From contig JADKCY010000003.1 in assembly GCA_016718605.1 (NCBI GenBank), positions 496,001-560,000 on the forward strand: a stretch of 64,000 bases of DNA, written 5' to 3'. Under the pieces are notes generated by a model, which saw only the letters and a program-made list of their open reading frames with translations, searched no databases and had not been told where the DNA came from. Every line of letters starts with the position of its first letter. Positions within the stretch are counted from its first letter, which is position 1. Positions 50,960-59,400 of the stretch are shown in pieces. The translations under genes and the position numbers were made by a program. This DNA is from Lysobacterales bacterium. Lineage in GTDB: Bacteria > Pseudomonadota > Gammaproteobacteria > Xanthomonadales > Xanthomonadaceae.

Positions 50960-51160
50960 ATCTTGGGTGGCATGGCGGGTCATCAACGCCATGAAGCGAA
51001 TCCTGTCTTGGCAACATCCACCCCACCGCACACAATCGCCATGACCGCCTCCGGAACGAGTGATGAAGAAACCCCTCCCATCGTCACGCACGACCACCAG
51101 GCCGAACTACCGCGCGCCGAATCGGGTGCGCGGTGGGGAAGGTCCTTTCATTCGTTAGGC
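50960..51160 (-). mobile_element. Partial IS110/IS1111-type relic (copy 3) plus attC core
   Basis: Right end GTGGGGAAGGTCCT (51133-51146) followed by TTCATTC and GTTAGGC (51154-51160), as in the other two copies. On the minus strand the ATG at 51052 gives MAIVCGGVDVAKTGFAS, then a one-base shift to HGVDD, clearly the N-terminus of a DEDD transposase (consensus GVDVAK-x-F-x-x-HGVD). The left end and the left half of the attC are missing. Confidence 0.68.
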
Positions 51161-51169
51161 CTCAGAAAT

Positions 51170-51457
51170 ATGTCTCGCCGCGAGTCCGTCGCTGTTGACC
51201 TCACCCCAATCCAGTCGAAACAAGCCCTGCACGCGGCGCTGAAAGACGCGCTGGACTTCCCAGACTGGTACGGAATGAACTGGGACGCATTCTGGGATGC
51301 CATCACGGGGGTAGTCGACATGCCGAAACGGCTCAAGCTTTCGGGCTGGCCCGGTTTCCAGGCTCGGCTACCACGCGAAGCACACCAACTGAAGTCGGCG
51401 CTGGACGAAATGTCCGAGAAGTACCCGAAGTCGGCAGCCATGGTGATCTATGAGTAG
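51170..51457 (+). CDS. Barstar-family RNase inhibitor
   Basis: 95 residues from the ATG at 51170, 9 bases after an attC core. The pattern matches barstar (PF01337): an N-terminal strand (VAVDLTPIQSKQALHAALKDAL), the helix-loop DWYGMNWDAFWDAITG that plugs the barnase active site, and the C-terminal part LKSALDEMSEKYPKSAAMVIYE. It neutralises a barnase-type RNase by tight binding. No barnase gene is visible, so it is an orphan immunity gene like the Imm8 gene in the same array. Confidence 0.88.
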   Translation: MSRRESVAVDLTPIQSKQALHAALKDALDFPDWYGMNWDAFWDAITGVVDMPKRLKLSGWPGFQARLPREAHQLKSALDEMSEKYPKSAAMVIYE

Positions 51458-51604
51458 TGTGCCTATTGGCCCTGCCAACGCAGTCCGAGCCCACTCACTC
51501 GCTCGCTTCCCGCCGCGAGCGGGCTCCTCAAGCATTCGACAGCGGATTGCGCCGCGACTGAGGCCTATCACTAGCTATCACAATCACCCGGCCACTAGAG
51601 TCTG

Positions 51605-51949
51605 ATGCGGCTTGATCTCGCAATGGTCGTGCTCGCCTGCTCGATCGTATGTGGCTGTGCGTCCACACCGAGCGGGACTGAGCCTTACGACAGCTGCCTC
51701 GTTGGCTCGACGCATCTATGGCGCGAGGTGCCCGGCGTCTCCGTTAAGCTTCAAGAGGCGGCTCGGGGCCTGGAGAGCAGCGCCGCCGATCCATCGAACC
51801 AGTTTGAAACGCGCTGGTATCAAGACAACCGAGGTCGGGTGCTCTACTGCCGGAGAGAAGATGGGTGCGTCTCAGAGGTTTGGGTGTTCGACAGGCTCGA
51901 AGGCGGCTGGCTGGAGCCTGAGCATCGCCTTTGGGTATGTGTTGATTGA
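51605..51949 (+). CDS. Small lipoprotein, unknown function
   Basis: 114 residues. Lipoprotein signal MRLDLAMVVLACSIVCGCAS with the lipidated cysteine in CGC-AS. The mature part has DNRGRVLYCRREDGCVSEVWVF, a compact beta segment with two cysteines, and ends WLEPEHRLWVCVD. No family is recognised. It is the last small gene of the region, about 150 bp after barstar. No proper attC was found on either side, so membership of the array is uncertain. Confidence 0.62.
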   Translation: MRLDLAMVVLACSIVCGCASTPSGTEPYDSCLVGSTHLWREVPGVSVKLQEAARGLESSAADPSNQFETRWYQDNRGRVLYCRREDGCVSEVWVFDRLEGGWLEPEHRLWVCVD

Positions 51950-52052
51950 CGGGCTCTACCCCACTATCGCCCCGCCATGATCACCTTCACTTGCGACCCA
52001 GTCCCCAGCCTGCTGTGATGCAGAGCCTTGCATTACCTCTTGGAGACTGGGC

Positions 52053-52835
52053 ATGGATCTGTGGTGGATCGGCCTTGCCGCCTTTTTTGCTGCCGGGTTG
52101 ACGCTGTTTTCGGGCTTTGGCTTGGGCACTTTGCTGACGCCGGTGTTTGCCTTGTTTTTCCCCTTGCCGCTGGCGATTGCGGGGACGGCGGTGGTGCATC
52201 TGGCCAACAATCTTTTCAAGCTCGGTTTGCTGGTGAAGCATGCCAATTGGCGGGTGGTGTGGCGCTTTGGTTTGCCTGCAATGGCGGCGGCGGTGTTGGG
52301 CGCTTTGCTGTTGGCGTGGATTGGCGAGATGCCGACCTGGTTGATGTGGTCGCTGGGCGAGCGGCGCTTCGAGATCACGCCGCTGAAGGCGCTGATCGGG
52401 CTGTTGATCTGCAGTTTTGCGGCGCTGGAAATGTCGAGTCGCTTTGCACGGGTGGCGCTGCCGCCGCGCTGGCTGCCGGTGGGTGGTGTGTTGTCGGGCT
52501 TTTTCGGCGGTTTGTCGGGCAATCAGGGCGCGCTGCGCTCGGCCTTCCTGATCAAACTCGGGCTGCCGAAGCGCGCCTTCGTCGCCACGGGCGGGGTGAT
52601 TGCGGTGATCATCGATGCCAGCCGCATCGGCGTGTATGGCTTGGGCGATCTGCGTACCGCGCTGCAACCGGACTCCACTTTGCTGCTGCCGATCCTCATC
52701 GGCACGCTCTGCGCTTTCCTCGGCACGTGGCTGGGCTCTCGCCTGCTGGACAAGGTGACCTTGCGCGGTGTGCAGTTGGTGGTTGCCATCGCCTTGTGGG
52801 GCATTGGTTTGGGCTTGATGTTGGGCGTGCTGTAA
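52053..52835 (+). CDS. TSUP-family (TauE/SafE) membrane transporter
   Basis: 260 residues with GGAGACTGGGC upstream of the ATG. Seven or eight hydrophobic helices, with the TauE/SafE pattern in both halves: FFAAGLTLFSGFGLGTLLTPVFALFFPLPLAIAGTAVVH at the start and VGGVLSGFFGGLSGNQGALRSAFLIKLGL in the middle. Relatives export sulfite or sulfoacetate or carry other small organic anions. The substrate is unknown. It marks the return to core genome after the cassette array. Confidence 0.88.
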   Translation: MDLWWIGLAAFFAAGLTLFSGFGLGTLLTPVFALFFPLPLAIAGTAVVHLANNLFKLGLLVKHANWRVVWRFGLPAMAAAVLGALLLAWIGEMPTWLMWSLGERRFEITPLKALIGLLICSFAALEMSSRFARVALPPRWLPVGGVLSGFFGGLSGNQGALRSAFLIKLGLPKRAFVATGGVIAVIIDASRIGVYGLGDLRTALQPDSTLLLPILIGTLCAFLGTWLGSRLLDKVTLRGVQLVVAIALWGIGLGLMLGVL

Positions 52836-52864
52836 CGCGTACGCGTTCGCCAAGGAAAAGCTGG

Positions 52865-52885
52865 ATTCCGGATCAAGTCCGGAAT
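52865..52885. repeat. Short palindrome ATTCCGGA-tcaag-TCCGGAAT
   Basis: Perfect 8-bp stem with a 5-base loop, 30 bases after the transporter stop, in the context GCTGGATTCCGG ... AATGACGA typical of dispersed extragenic repeats in these bacteria. The rest of 52836-53138 holds no gene. A second hairpin TCCGGGATGCG/CGCACCCCGGA lies at 53101-53130, between this region and the S46 peptidase stop, and may terminate that gene. Confidence 0.65.
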
Positions 52886-53138
52886 GACGAGCAAAAGCGT
52901 GCGTCGCCAGTGTGGGAACCGCGTTTTGCATGCGGGCGAGCCACCGCTGCGCCAGCGCACTACCCCGCGCTACCGCCCATCTCCCGCAAGGAGAGACGGG
53001 TGCACATCGAGCGCCTATGCGGCCCGCAAGAAACGAGAAAATCATTCCTGTCCGACCACGCAACACGGAGGCGAGCGCCTAGGGACTCCCGCTATCACCG
53101 TCCGGGATGCGCTTGTTCACGCACCCCGGACCGTTTGA

Positions 53139-55196
53139 TTACTGACCGGTCATCTCGTCGGCCAAGGCACCGGCGCCGTAGATCTTGCGCAGGGCTTGGA
53201 TGATGGTGGCGGGGTGGACGGCGACAGCGCGATTGAGGCGGCCGTCGTACCAGTAGGCGCCACCCAATGAATGGATGTTGCCGTCGAACACCAGGCCGAC
53301 GACTTCGGCCTTGGCATTGATGACCGGGCTGCCGGAGTTGCCGCCGATGATGTCGTTGGTGGAGACGAAGTTCATCGGCAGGCTGCCATCCAGATCGGCC
53401 TGATGTTGTAGCCAGCTATCGGGCAGCTTGTAGGGATCGGCACCGGTGGCACGTTCGAACATGCCGGCGATGTGGGTCATGGCCGGGATGTCGGTGCCCT
53501 TTTCGTTCCAACCCTGCACGGCGCCATACGAGAGGCGCAGGGTGAAGGTGGCATCCGGGTAGACGCCGGTACCGTCCTTGGCAAAGCGCGCTTGGGCGAT
53601 CCGCTCAGCGTTCTTCTGTTCGACAGCCTCGACTTCGGTCTCGTAGCGCAGACGCAGTTCGCGGGCAGCGGCATCAATGTCGCGCACCAGTGCGATCATC
53701 GGGTCATCCGACGCCGCTACGGCCTTGGCGCCGCCCAGCCACAGCGCCTTGCGCGCATCCACGTCACCTAAGCGCGTGCCGTCGATCACGCGGGCGGCGA
53801 GTTGCTGCGGCGATTCCTTGCCAAGAATGCGCTTGACCAAGGGATGATCGGTGCCCAAGGTCTCGCGCAATTTGGTCAGCGACCAGGCCAGCTTGACCTT
53901 TTCGTAGTCGGGATAAAGCGGCGCGTCCGACAGCAGGGTCTGCTCCAGACGCGGCAGCCCGGCTTCGGTGAATTCACGCAAGCGCTTTTCATTGGGCAAT
54001 TCGCGCTCGGCGCCGGCACGATACAGACCTCGTGCGATGCCGAAGTACTCGGTGGCAAAACCGCGACCGCCTTCAATCAGCAGGTAGGCATCGGCGAATT
54101 CGTCAAAGGTGGCTTCCGCACTGGCGATGGCCGCCCAGGGATCACCCACGTTTTCGGCCAGGCCGGGATCGGCGGCGACGAAGGCGCGCAGGGCGTCTTC
54201 TTCGGCCTGTTTGCGGACAAAGAAGGCGTCGTCGTTGAGGGTATCCAAACGACCACGCAGGGCCTTGAAACCGTTTTCGATGCCGAACAGATCCGGCTGC
54301 GCCTGGCGTGCCTGTTCCTCGCCCAAAGCACCGTATTGGGTCAGCAAACCGCGCAACTCGGCTATATACAACAGGCGGTCGGTCAACCCACCATCGCGCA
54401 GCGCCTTCAACTGCGCCACGGTCAGCAGGCGCTGGGTCGAGCCGGGATGACCGGTGATCATCACCAGCTCGCCTTCGGCTGCACCCGCCTGTTTGAAGCC
54501 GAACCAGTTGTCCAGCTTAGCGGGCTTGCCATCGACATAAGCCCGCAGGATGCCCATGTCGAGGTTGAAACGCGGGAAGTTGAAGTTGTCGGGATCACCA
54601 CCGAAGAAGGCGGCGGCCACTTCCGGTGCAAAGACCAGACGCACATCCTGGAAGCGCGTGTAGCGATACAAATGTTGCTTGCCGCCCTGATACAACTCGA
54701 CGATGTCGCAGCGCGTGGCTTGCGAGTCGTCGCCGACGCAGTCGGCTTCCAGGCGCGATTGCACGGCCTTCTTGGCCTTGCTGTAGGCGTCGCCATTCAA
54801 ACCATCGGTGGCCGCGCGGACTTGATCGGTGACGTCGGCGATCTGCTCCAGACGGTTCAACTCCATGTCCGGGCACTTCAGCTCGTCGCCGTGTTCGCGG
54901 GCGATGAAGCCGTTCTTGACGAAATCGCTGCCCTCACTCGACAACTGCGCCACGCAGTCCACCACGCAGTGATGGTTGGTCATCACCAGACCTTCGGGTG
55001 AAATGAACGAGCCGGAACAGCCACCGGCCAGTCGCACCGAGGATTTCATGACCTTGTCGACCCAAGCCTGATCCGGGCTGAAGCCGAACTCGGCCTGCAT
55101 GGCCTGTTTCGGCAGGTTGTCCAGCGTCCACATGCCTTCGGCGGCCATCGCCGGGGCGGTCAAAACGGCCAGTACGGCCACAGCAAGCACACGCAT
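53139..55196 (-). CDS. S46-family dipeptidyl-peptidase
   Basis: 685 residues, signal peptide 1-18 (VLAVAVLAVLTAPAMA). The chymotrypsin-like double barrel of S46 enzymes is recognisable: GGCSGSFISPEGLVMTNHHCVVDCV with the catalytic histidine at 75-76, and GGNSGSPVINAKAEVVGLVFDGN with the catalytic serine at about 621, separated by the helical domain specific to the family (DPP7/DPP11/DAP BII). It removes dipeptides from the N-terminus of peptides in the periplasm, serving peptide nutrition. Substrate class (DPP7- or DPP11-like) was not decided. Length is normal. Confidence 0.93.
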   Translation of the reverse strand: MRVLAVAVLAVLTAPAMAAEGMWTLDNLPKQAMQAEFGFSPDQAWVDKVMKSSVRLAGGCSGSFISPEGLVMTNHHCVVDCVAQLSSEGSDFVKNGFIAREHGDELKCPDMELNRLEQIADVTDQVRAATDGLNGDAYSKAKKAVQSRLEADCVGDDSQATRCDIVELYQGGKQHLYRYTRFQDVRLVFAPEVAAAFFGGDPDNFNFPRFNLDMGILRAYVDGKPAKLDNWFGFKQAGAAEGELVMITGHPGSTQRLLTVAQLKALRDGGLTDRLLYIAELRGLLTQYGALGEEQARQAQPDLFGIENGFKALRGRLDTLNDDAFFVRKQAEEDALRAFVAADPGLAENVGDPWAAIASAEATFDEFADAYLLIEGGRGFATEYFGIARGLYRAGAERELPNEKRLREFTEAGLPRLEQTLLSDAPLYPDYEKVKLAWSLTKLRETLGTDHPLVKRILGKESPQQLAARVIDGTRLGDVDARKALWLGGAKAVAASDDPMIALVRDIDAAARELRLRYETEVEAVEQKNAERIAQARFAKDGTGVYPDATFTLRLSYGAVQGWNEKGTDIPAMTHIAGMFERATGADPYKLPDSWLQHQADLDGSLPMNFVSTNDIIGGNSGSPVINAKAEVVGLVFDGNIHSLGGAYWYDGRLNRAVAVHPATIIQALRKIYGAGALADEMTGQ

Positions 55197-55280
55197 GCCT
55201 TCACTCCAGAGGTTGCAAAACCGGAAGTGTAAGGTCAGATGCGAGGTCGCTCCTCTGCCAAAGGGCAGGGGAACGGATGC

Positions 55281-56336
55281 TCAGGCAGACGGCAGACGCG
55301 GACCCATATCTCCAGGCGGAGCGATCTGACAGTGGTCGCCACCCTCGGCCTTGACGCGATACAGCACGTCGTCCGCTTGGCTATACCAGATCGACCAACT
55401 GGCATCGGATTCGCACCAGGTGCCACCCACACTGATGCTCAGTGACACGCCAGACAGCGGATCCGGCAAGACCAGACGGCGCACACCTTCCACTAACGCA
55501 CGCGCCCGTGCCGCCAGTTCGGCAGGCTCGGTGACCTGCAGCAACAGGGCGAACTCATCGCCACCCAATCGACAGGCGAGATCGAGGCTGGTCATGCCGC
55601 GTCGGATTTGCGCTGCCACGAGTTCCAGCACCCGATCACCGACCACATGGCCGTACTGGTCGTTGATTTGCTTGAAGTCGTCAAGATCAATCAGCAGCAG
55701 ACCCAGTCCCAGATTTGGCTTCTGCCAGCGGGCACGCTCTTCCAGATGCGCGTACAAACCACGCCGGTTGTGCAGGCTGGTCAGTTCGTCGGTTTGCACC
55801 ATGCGCTCGGCGGATGTGAGCTTGGTACGGGTCTGACGCAAGGAATCGAGCGTCAGCAACAGTTCTTCATTGCGTCGCTTCAGATGCGTAATCAGACGCT
55901 GCTCGCTGGCCACCAGATAGGTGAACGAGCGGCGCATGAAGCGCGCCATGATCGCAGGCTCGTCATCCAGCAAGGCATCAAAATCGGCGTGCACAATGAC
56001 CAAGACTTCGGCATCGCTTAACGCGCTGGCGCTGGCTAAGCGGGCGTGATCGCCGATGAACAGCGCCAACTCACCGAAGAACTCCCGCGCCCCGAGCCGC
56101 TTGTCACGCAAGCCGTCGCCAAAATCCAACTGCATACAACCCGACTCGATGACATACATCGTGCGGCCCAACTCGCCGCGTCGGAACAACTGATCACCCG
56201 CGCTCAGTCGCCGCTTTTCGGCCACCCGCCGAAATACGTCCAATTCAAAATCGCTGAGACGCCGCGCTTCATTGCCCGCGCCATCGCTCTGGCCTGCAGT
56301 GCACTCGTCGGGATCGGGTTCATGGACTTCGGACAT
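55281..56336 (-). CDS. Diguanylate cyclase with cyclic-nucleotide-binding domain
   Basis: 351 residues from the ATG at 56336; a longer reading upstream is possible. Residues about 25-140 are a CRP-like cNMP-binding beta-roll (LSAGDQLFRRGELGRTMYVIESG; LGAREFFGELALFIGDHARLASASA). A helical linker follows (LRQTRTKLTSAERMVQTDELTSLHNRRGLY). Residues about 190-345 are a GGDEF domain with the active site RLGGDEFALLL. The allosteric RxxD I-site five residues before the motif is replaced by TSLD, so product inhibition is probably lost. It makes cyclic di-GMP, presumably tuned by a nucleotide bound at the N-terminus, and would influence motility or attachment. It lies downstream of a terminator. Confidence 0.9.
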   Translation of the reverse strand: MSEVHEPDPDECTAGQSDGAGNEARRLSDFELDVFRRVAEKRRLSAGDQLFRRGELGRTMYVIESGCMQLDFGDGLRDKRLGAREFFGELALFIGDHARLASASALSDAEVLVIVHADFDALLDDEPAIMARFMRRSFTYLVASEQRLITHLKRRNEELLLTLDSLRQTRTKLTSAERMVQTDELTSLHNRRGLYAHLEERARWQKPNLGLGLLLIDLDDFKQINDQYGHVVGDRVLELVAAQIRRGMTSLDLACRLGGDEFALLLQVTEPAELAARARALVEGVRRLVLPDPLSGVSLSISVGGTWCESDASWSIWYSQADDVLYRVKAEGGDHCQIAPPGDMGPRLPSA

Positions 56337-56397
56337 GGCGGCATTCCACAAACATGAAAGTGTCGGGCGGAGTGTAACAGGGCAATCTTGCCTCACG

Positions 56398-56424
56398 AAA
56401 AGGCCCGCATTTCGCGGGCCTTTT
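56398..56424 (-). terminator. Rho-independent terminator of the giant gene
   Basis: AAAAGGCCCGC, five-base loop, GCGGGCCTTTT: a perfect 11-bp stem with A-run and T-run on both sides, 42 bases after the stop of the giant gene and 62 bases before the GGDEF gene start. Confidence 0.93.
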
Positions 56425-56465
56425 CGGTTCGCTTATGACCGTTGCACGGTCATGTCCTGCTTGCC

Positions 56466-59400
56466 TCAGTCGAGACTGTCGATGCGGGCATCCAGCAAGT
56501 CACCCTGCTGCAGCCACTGCAGTTGCAGCAGGCCGCCATCGCGCAATGTGACCCACGCCGTGCTGGTCCACTGGCCTTTGGCATCGCGGCGCAACAGGCG
56601 AGCCTCGCTTGCGCCGTCGACCGCACGTGCCATCACCTTCAGGGTCTGGCCTTGTGCGGTGAAGCTCGCCACGGTCAGACCACGGAAGTCAGCAACGCGG
56701 TCGGCGATGTCATCGGCGTTCATCGGCATGGCCTGCCACACACCCACTGCGGCAGCTTTCAACTCGCCCTGCACCAGCAGGCCGGAGCCCTCAAAGCCAT
56801 CGCCAAACATCGGCACGGTCAACACGACCGTCGCCGTGTTGTTGCCCGGCACGTTGTCGGTGACGCCGACTGGTGCGACAACACTGGCGGTGTTGCTGAT
56901 CGTGGCATCCGGCGTGGTCAGGGTCGCCGTGACAGTGAACAACAGGGCCGAACCGGCGTTCATGTCGACCAGTTCATCGATGTCGCCGCTACCACTGGCA
57001 CCGCACGAAGCCGTTCCACTCAGCACGGCACAGGTCCATGTGGCACCACTGATACCGGCCGGCAGCGTGTCAATGACCTGCGCATCGGTCACTGGACCGG
57101 GGCCAAGGTTCTCGACCACCACATCCCACACCACCAGATCACCCGGTGCGTACTGGGCGAACTTGCTCACCGCCAAGTCGGCCAAGGGTTCCAGCGTGGT
57201 GATGGTGAAGGTCAAGGCCGTCGAGGTATCGACGCCACCGTTGGCGGTGCCACCGTCGTCACTCAAGGTCAGCGAGATGGTGGCCGTACCCGCCGGGCCA
57301 TTGAGCGTGTAGCTCAAGGTGCCATTGGCGGCCACGCTGACACCGCTGACGATGTTGTTCGGGTCGGTGACTTCGGCTGGCGTGAAGTTCAGTGCTTGAC
57401 CCGCCTCATCGGCAGGGCCCGCGCTGATGTCGGTCGCCCACCCAGTGACGGTCTGCACACCCGTCGAACCCTGCGCTGGCGCCTGATTCGCACCGATGGT
57501 GTAGCCGGGTGCATCGTTGACCGCCGTCACCGTGATGGTGAAGGTCTGTGCCACCGAAGTATCCACGCCACCAGCAGCCGTTCCACCGTTGTCCTGCACG
57601 GTGACCGTGAAGTCCGAGCTGCCATTGGCGTTGATGGCTGGCGTGAAGCTCAGCGTGCCATCCGTGCCAATACTCGGGCCTGCACTGAACAACGCGGCAT
57701 TGGTGACACCAGTGACGTTGTAGGCAAGCACCGCTTGTCCACTATCGCCTGCACCCTGATCAAACGTTGCCCAGGCTGCCAAGGTCTGCGCAGCCGCATC
57801 TTCCAGCACAGCGGCTGGCGAAGCGGCGGTGAAGCTCGGCTGATCGTTCACGTCGCTCACCGTGATGGTGAAGGTCAGAGTGGCCGACAGATCGACACCA
57901 CCGTTGGCTGTACCGCCGTTGTCCTGCACCTGGACGGTGAAATCGGACGAACCGCTGATGCCAGCCGCTGGCGTGTAGCTCAGCGTGCCATCTGTGCCGA
58001 CACTCGGACCGGCACTGAACAGGCCCGGATTGGTCACACCCGACACGCTGTAAGCCAGCACCGTCTGCGACGATTCGTCGGCCGGACCCGCCGTGAAGCT
58101 GGCCCAACTGCTGACCGTCTGCGCACCGGCGTCTTCATTCACCGCTGGCGGACTGACGGCCGCGAAGCTCGGCGCATCGTTCACTGCGGTGATGGAGAAG
58201 CTCACCGTCGCCGTATCGGATTGCGGATCCGGTGCACCGTTGGTGGTGCCATTGTCTGTCACGGTGTAGACGAAGCTCGCCGCACCGTTGAAGTCGAGTG
58301 CCGGTGTGAACTCCACATTGCCCGCATTCAACGCCACCGTGCCACCCACCGCCGAGCCGACCGCTGTGACGCTCAGCGTCTGTGCGGCTTCGTCCGTACC
58401 GCCGCCATTGCCATCGTTGCCCAGCAAGGTCGCTGCACTGGTCGAGAACATCGGCGCGTCTTCCAGCACATCCGCCACCGAATCGTCACCCGCGACCGGT
58501 GCATCGTTCACCTCGGTCACGGTGATGGTGATGGTCGCAGGCGTCGACGTTGCCAGATCATCGTCGGATGCGGTGAAGGTGAAGCTGTCCCCACCGTTGA
58601 AGTTGGCATTCGGCGTGTAGGTCAGGTTGGGTGCCGTGCCCGACAAGGAGCCATTGGCGGGTGGCGTGGCCACCGCGTAGGTGAGCACACCCGGCGCATC
58701 GTCGACATCGCTGGCAGTCAACGTGATCGCCGCAGCGCCGTCCTCCGCCAGCGTTGCCGAGCCATTGTCAGCCACCGGCGCGTCGTTGATCGGTGTGACA
58801 TTGATGACCAAGGTCTGCGCCGCAGAGGTGTTGACGTTCGGCGCGACGTTGCTGCCACTGTCAATCACGCGGACCTCATAGGCCGCGGTGCCGAACGCGT
58901 TCAACGCGGTGGTGTACGTCAGCACGCCACTGTTGTTGATGCTCGGTGCCACAGCAAAGGTCACGGTCCCACCGGGAACCGGCGTCAAGGTGTACTGGAC
59001 GACCGTCTGACTGGTCTCATCCGTCGCCGTATTCGGGCCATAGCGGAAGCTCGTCGCCCATGCGGTCGATTGAGCGCCCGCATCTTCCGCGACTGTCTGC
59101 ACGCCGCCAGGGACAAAGCTCGGCGCATCGTCCACCGGCGTGACCGACTGGATCAGGAAATCCTCGATCGTGCTCGCGCCATTGATGTCAAACGCCGTCA
59201 CCGAGACAGTGACGAAGCCGGACTGGCTGTCAATGACCGAGGTCGCGCTGTTCTTGTCCGGTGCCAGCGTCAACTCGATGGTCCGCTCATTGCCCGAGCC
59301 CTGGATGCCCAGGTTGGCATTCGGCAACAGGTACTGGTTCCCCGACACCGCCGCCACGGTCAGCGCATCACCTTCCGGGTCCACCACGCGCAGGGCCAAG

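Noticed and set aside
51458..51604. attC after barstar
   Set aside because: There is an inner palindrome-like CGCTCGCTTCCCGCCGCGAGCG but no GTTAG core and no RYYYAAC box in the right place.
53802..55001. 399-codon plus-strand open frame opposite the S46 peptidase
   Set aside because: Antisense to a gene with clear catalytic motifs. No signal or domain of its own.
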